From: Lamellibrachia satsuma
Lineage: Eukaryota; Annelida; Polychaeta; Sabellida; Siboglinidae
Direction: 5' to 3'
Assembly: GCA_033239005.1 (NCBI GenBank)
Contig: BSQZ01000036.1
Location: 3,599,001 to 3,663,000, forward strand
DNA: 64,000 nt
Part shown: piece after piece, positions 63,636-64,000 of the stretch
How the letters are laid out: each line of letters opens with the position of its first letter
Position numbering within the stretch: position 1 is the stretch's first letter
The notes under the pieces: model-generated
Databases searched by the model: none
The model's input: the letters and a program-made list of their open reading frames with translations, nothing else
What the model was told of the DNA's origin: nothing
Made by a program: the position numbers and the translations under genes

Positions 63636-64000
63636 ATGAATCATTAATCAGAGCACTCTCTGCTCCAACACTTGACAGAGACCAGCAATCCAGAACTTTT
63701 GGCAGATATCGTCTCATCAAAAACATATATCAAACACAATGATCAAACTTAAACCACCACACAACTTGTATAAGACAGGTCCACCAATTAGCAAGTCTCA
63801 AAGTTAACATTCCAAGCTATGAGCATTGGGCTCCTAAAAAACAAATTAGGAGCAAAATATTTGTTTAGGAGCGCAAACTTTTAGTAACTAAAATGTAAAA
63901 TAAATGTTGCCAGCCCTGACATGACATACCATTGCACTAGAAATATAAAGTCTGCCTGCAGATATAAAATTCTAAAACTATGTATAAACGAGTATATATT
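63636..64000. other. Window end, no feature seen
   Basis: AT-rich sequence that may include the body of the adjacent SINE. Nothing else can be supported. Confidence 0.35.

Overview
This is nuclear DNA from an animal, probably an aquatic invertebrate. It has spliced genes with GT-AG introns, CR1-type and other non-LTR retrotransposon fragments, cut-and-paste transposon remnants, tRNA-derived SINEs, long (TA)n and (TG)n tracts and many minisatellites. The species cannot be fixed from the sequence. A lancelet would fit the CR1 debris and the minisatellites that copy splice junctions, but this is only a guess.

Left part (1-34,600, + strand genes). Four small two-exon genes at 4987, 16560, 23264 and 29507 encode 107-109 aa basic proteins. 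I read them as divergent members of the barrier-to-autointegration factor (BAF/BANF) family. All four have the same intron position and phase and a similar proximal promoter with a perfect TGACGTCA palindrome. Genes 2 and 3 lie in two nearly identical direct copies of a 6.6-6.7 kb segment (about 12,222-18,949 and 18,950-25,562). Between the genes lie CR1 fragments, a second LINE interrupted by a hAT-like element, a PIF/Harbinger remnant with a MADF-like companion ORF, a LINE with an internally inverted block, and a tRNA-derived SINE.

Right part (34,600-61,250, - strand gene). One Tubby/TULP gene can be assembled from 13 exons spread over 26 kb. All exon phases agree and the model gives 486 aa: an N-terminal helix of the type that binds IFT-A, a low-complexity linker, and a complete C-terminal Tubby domain ending in the family signature FDSKLACE. 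A perfect RFX X-box (GTTACCATGGCAAC) lies 175 bp upstream of the proposed start codon, as expected for a cilium-related gene. The introns are full of minisatellites. At three exon edges (exons 13, 8 and 2) the tandem repeat unit copies the splice junction itself. At exons 13 and 8 the copies form arrays of decoy acceptors that would lead to early stops.

The last 2.7 kb (61,250-64,000) holds a 22-bp minisatellite and a SINE fragment but no gene that I can recognise. No rRNA, convincing functional tRNA or CRISPR array is present.
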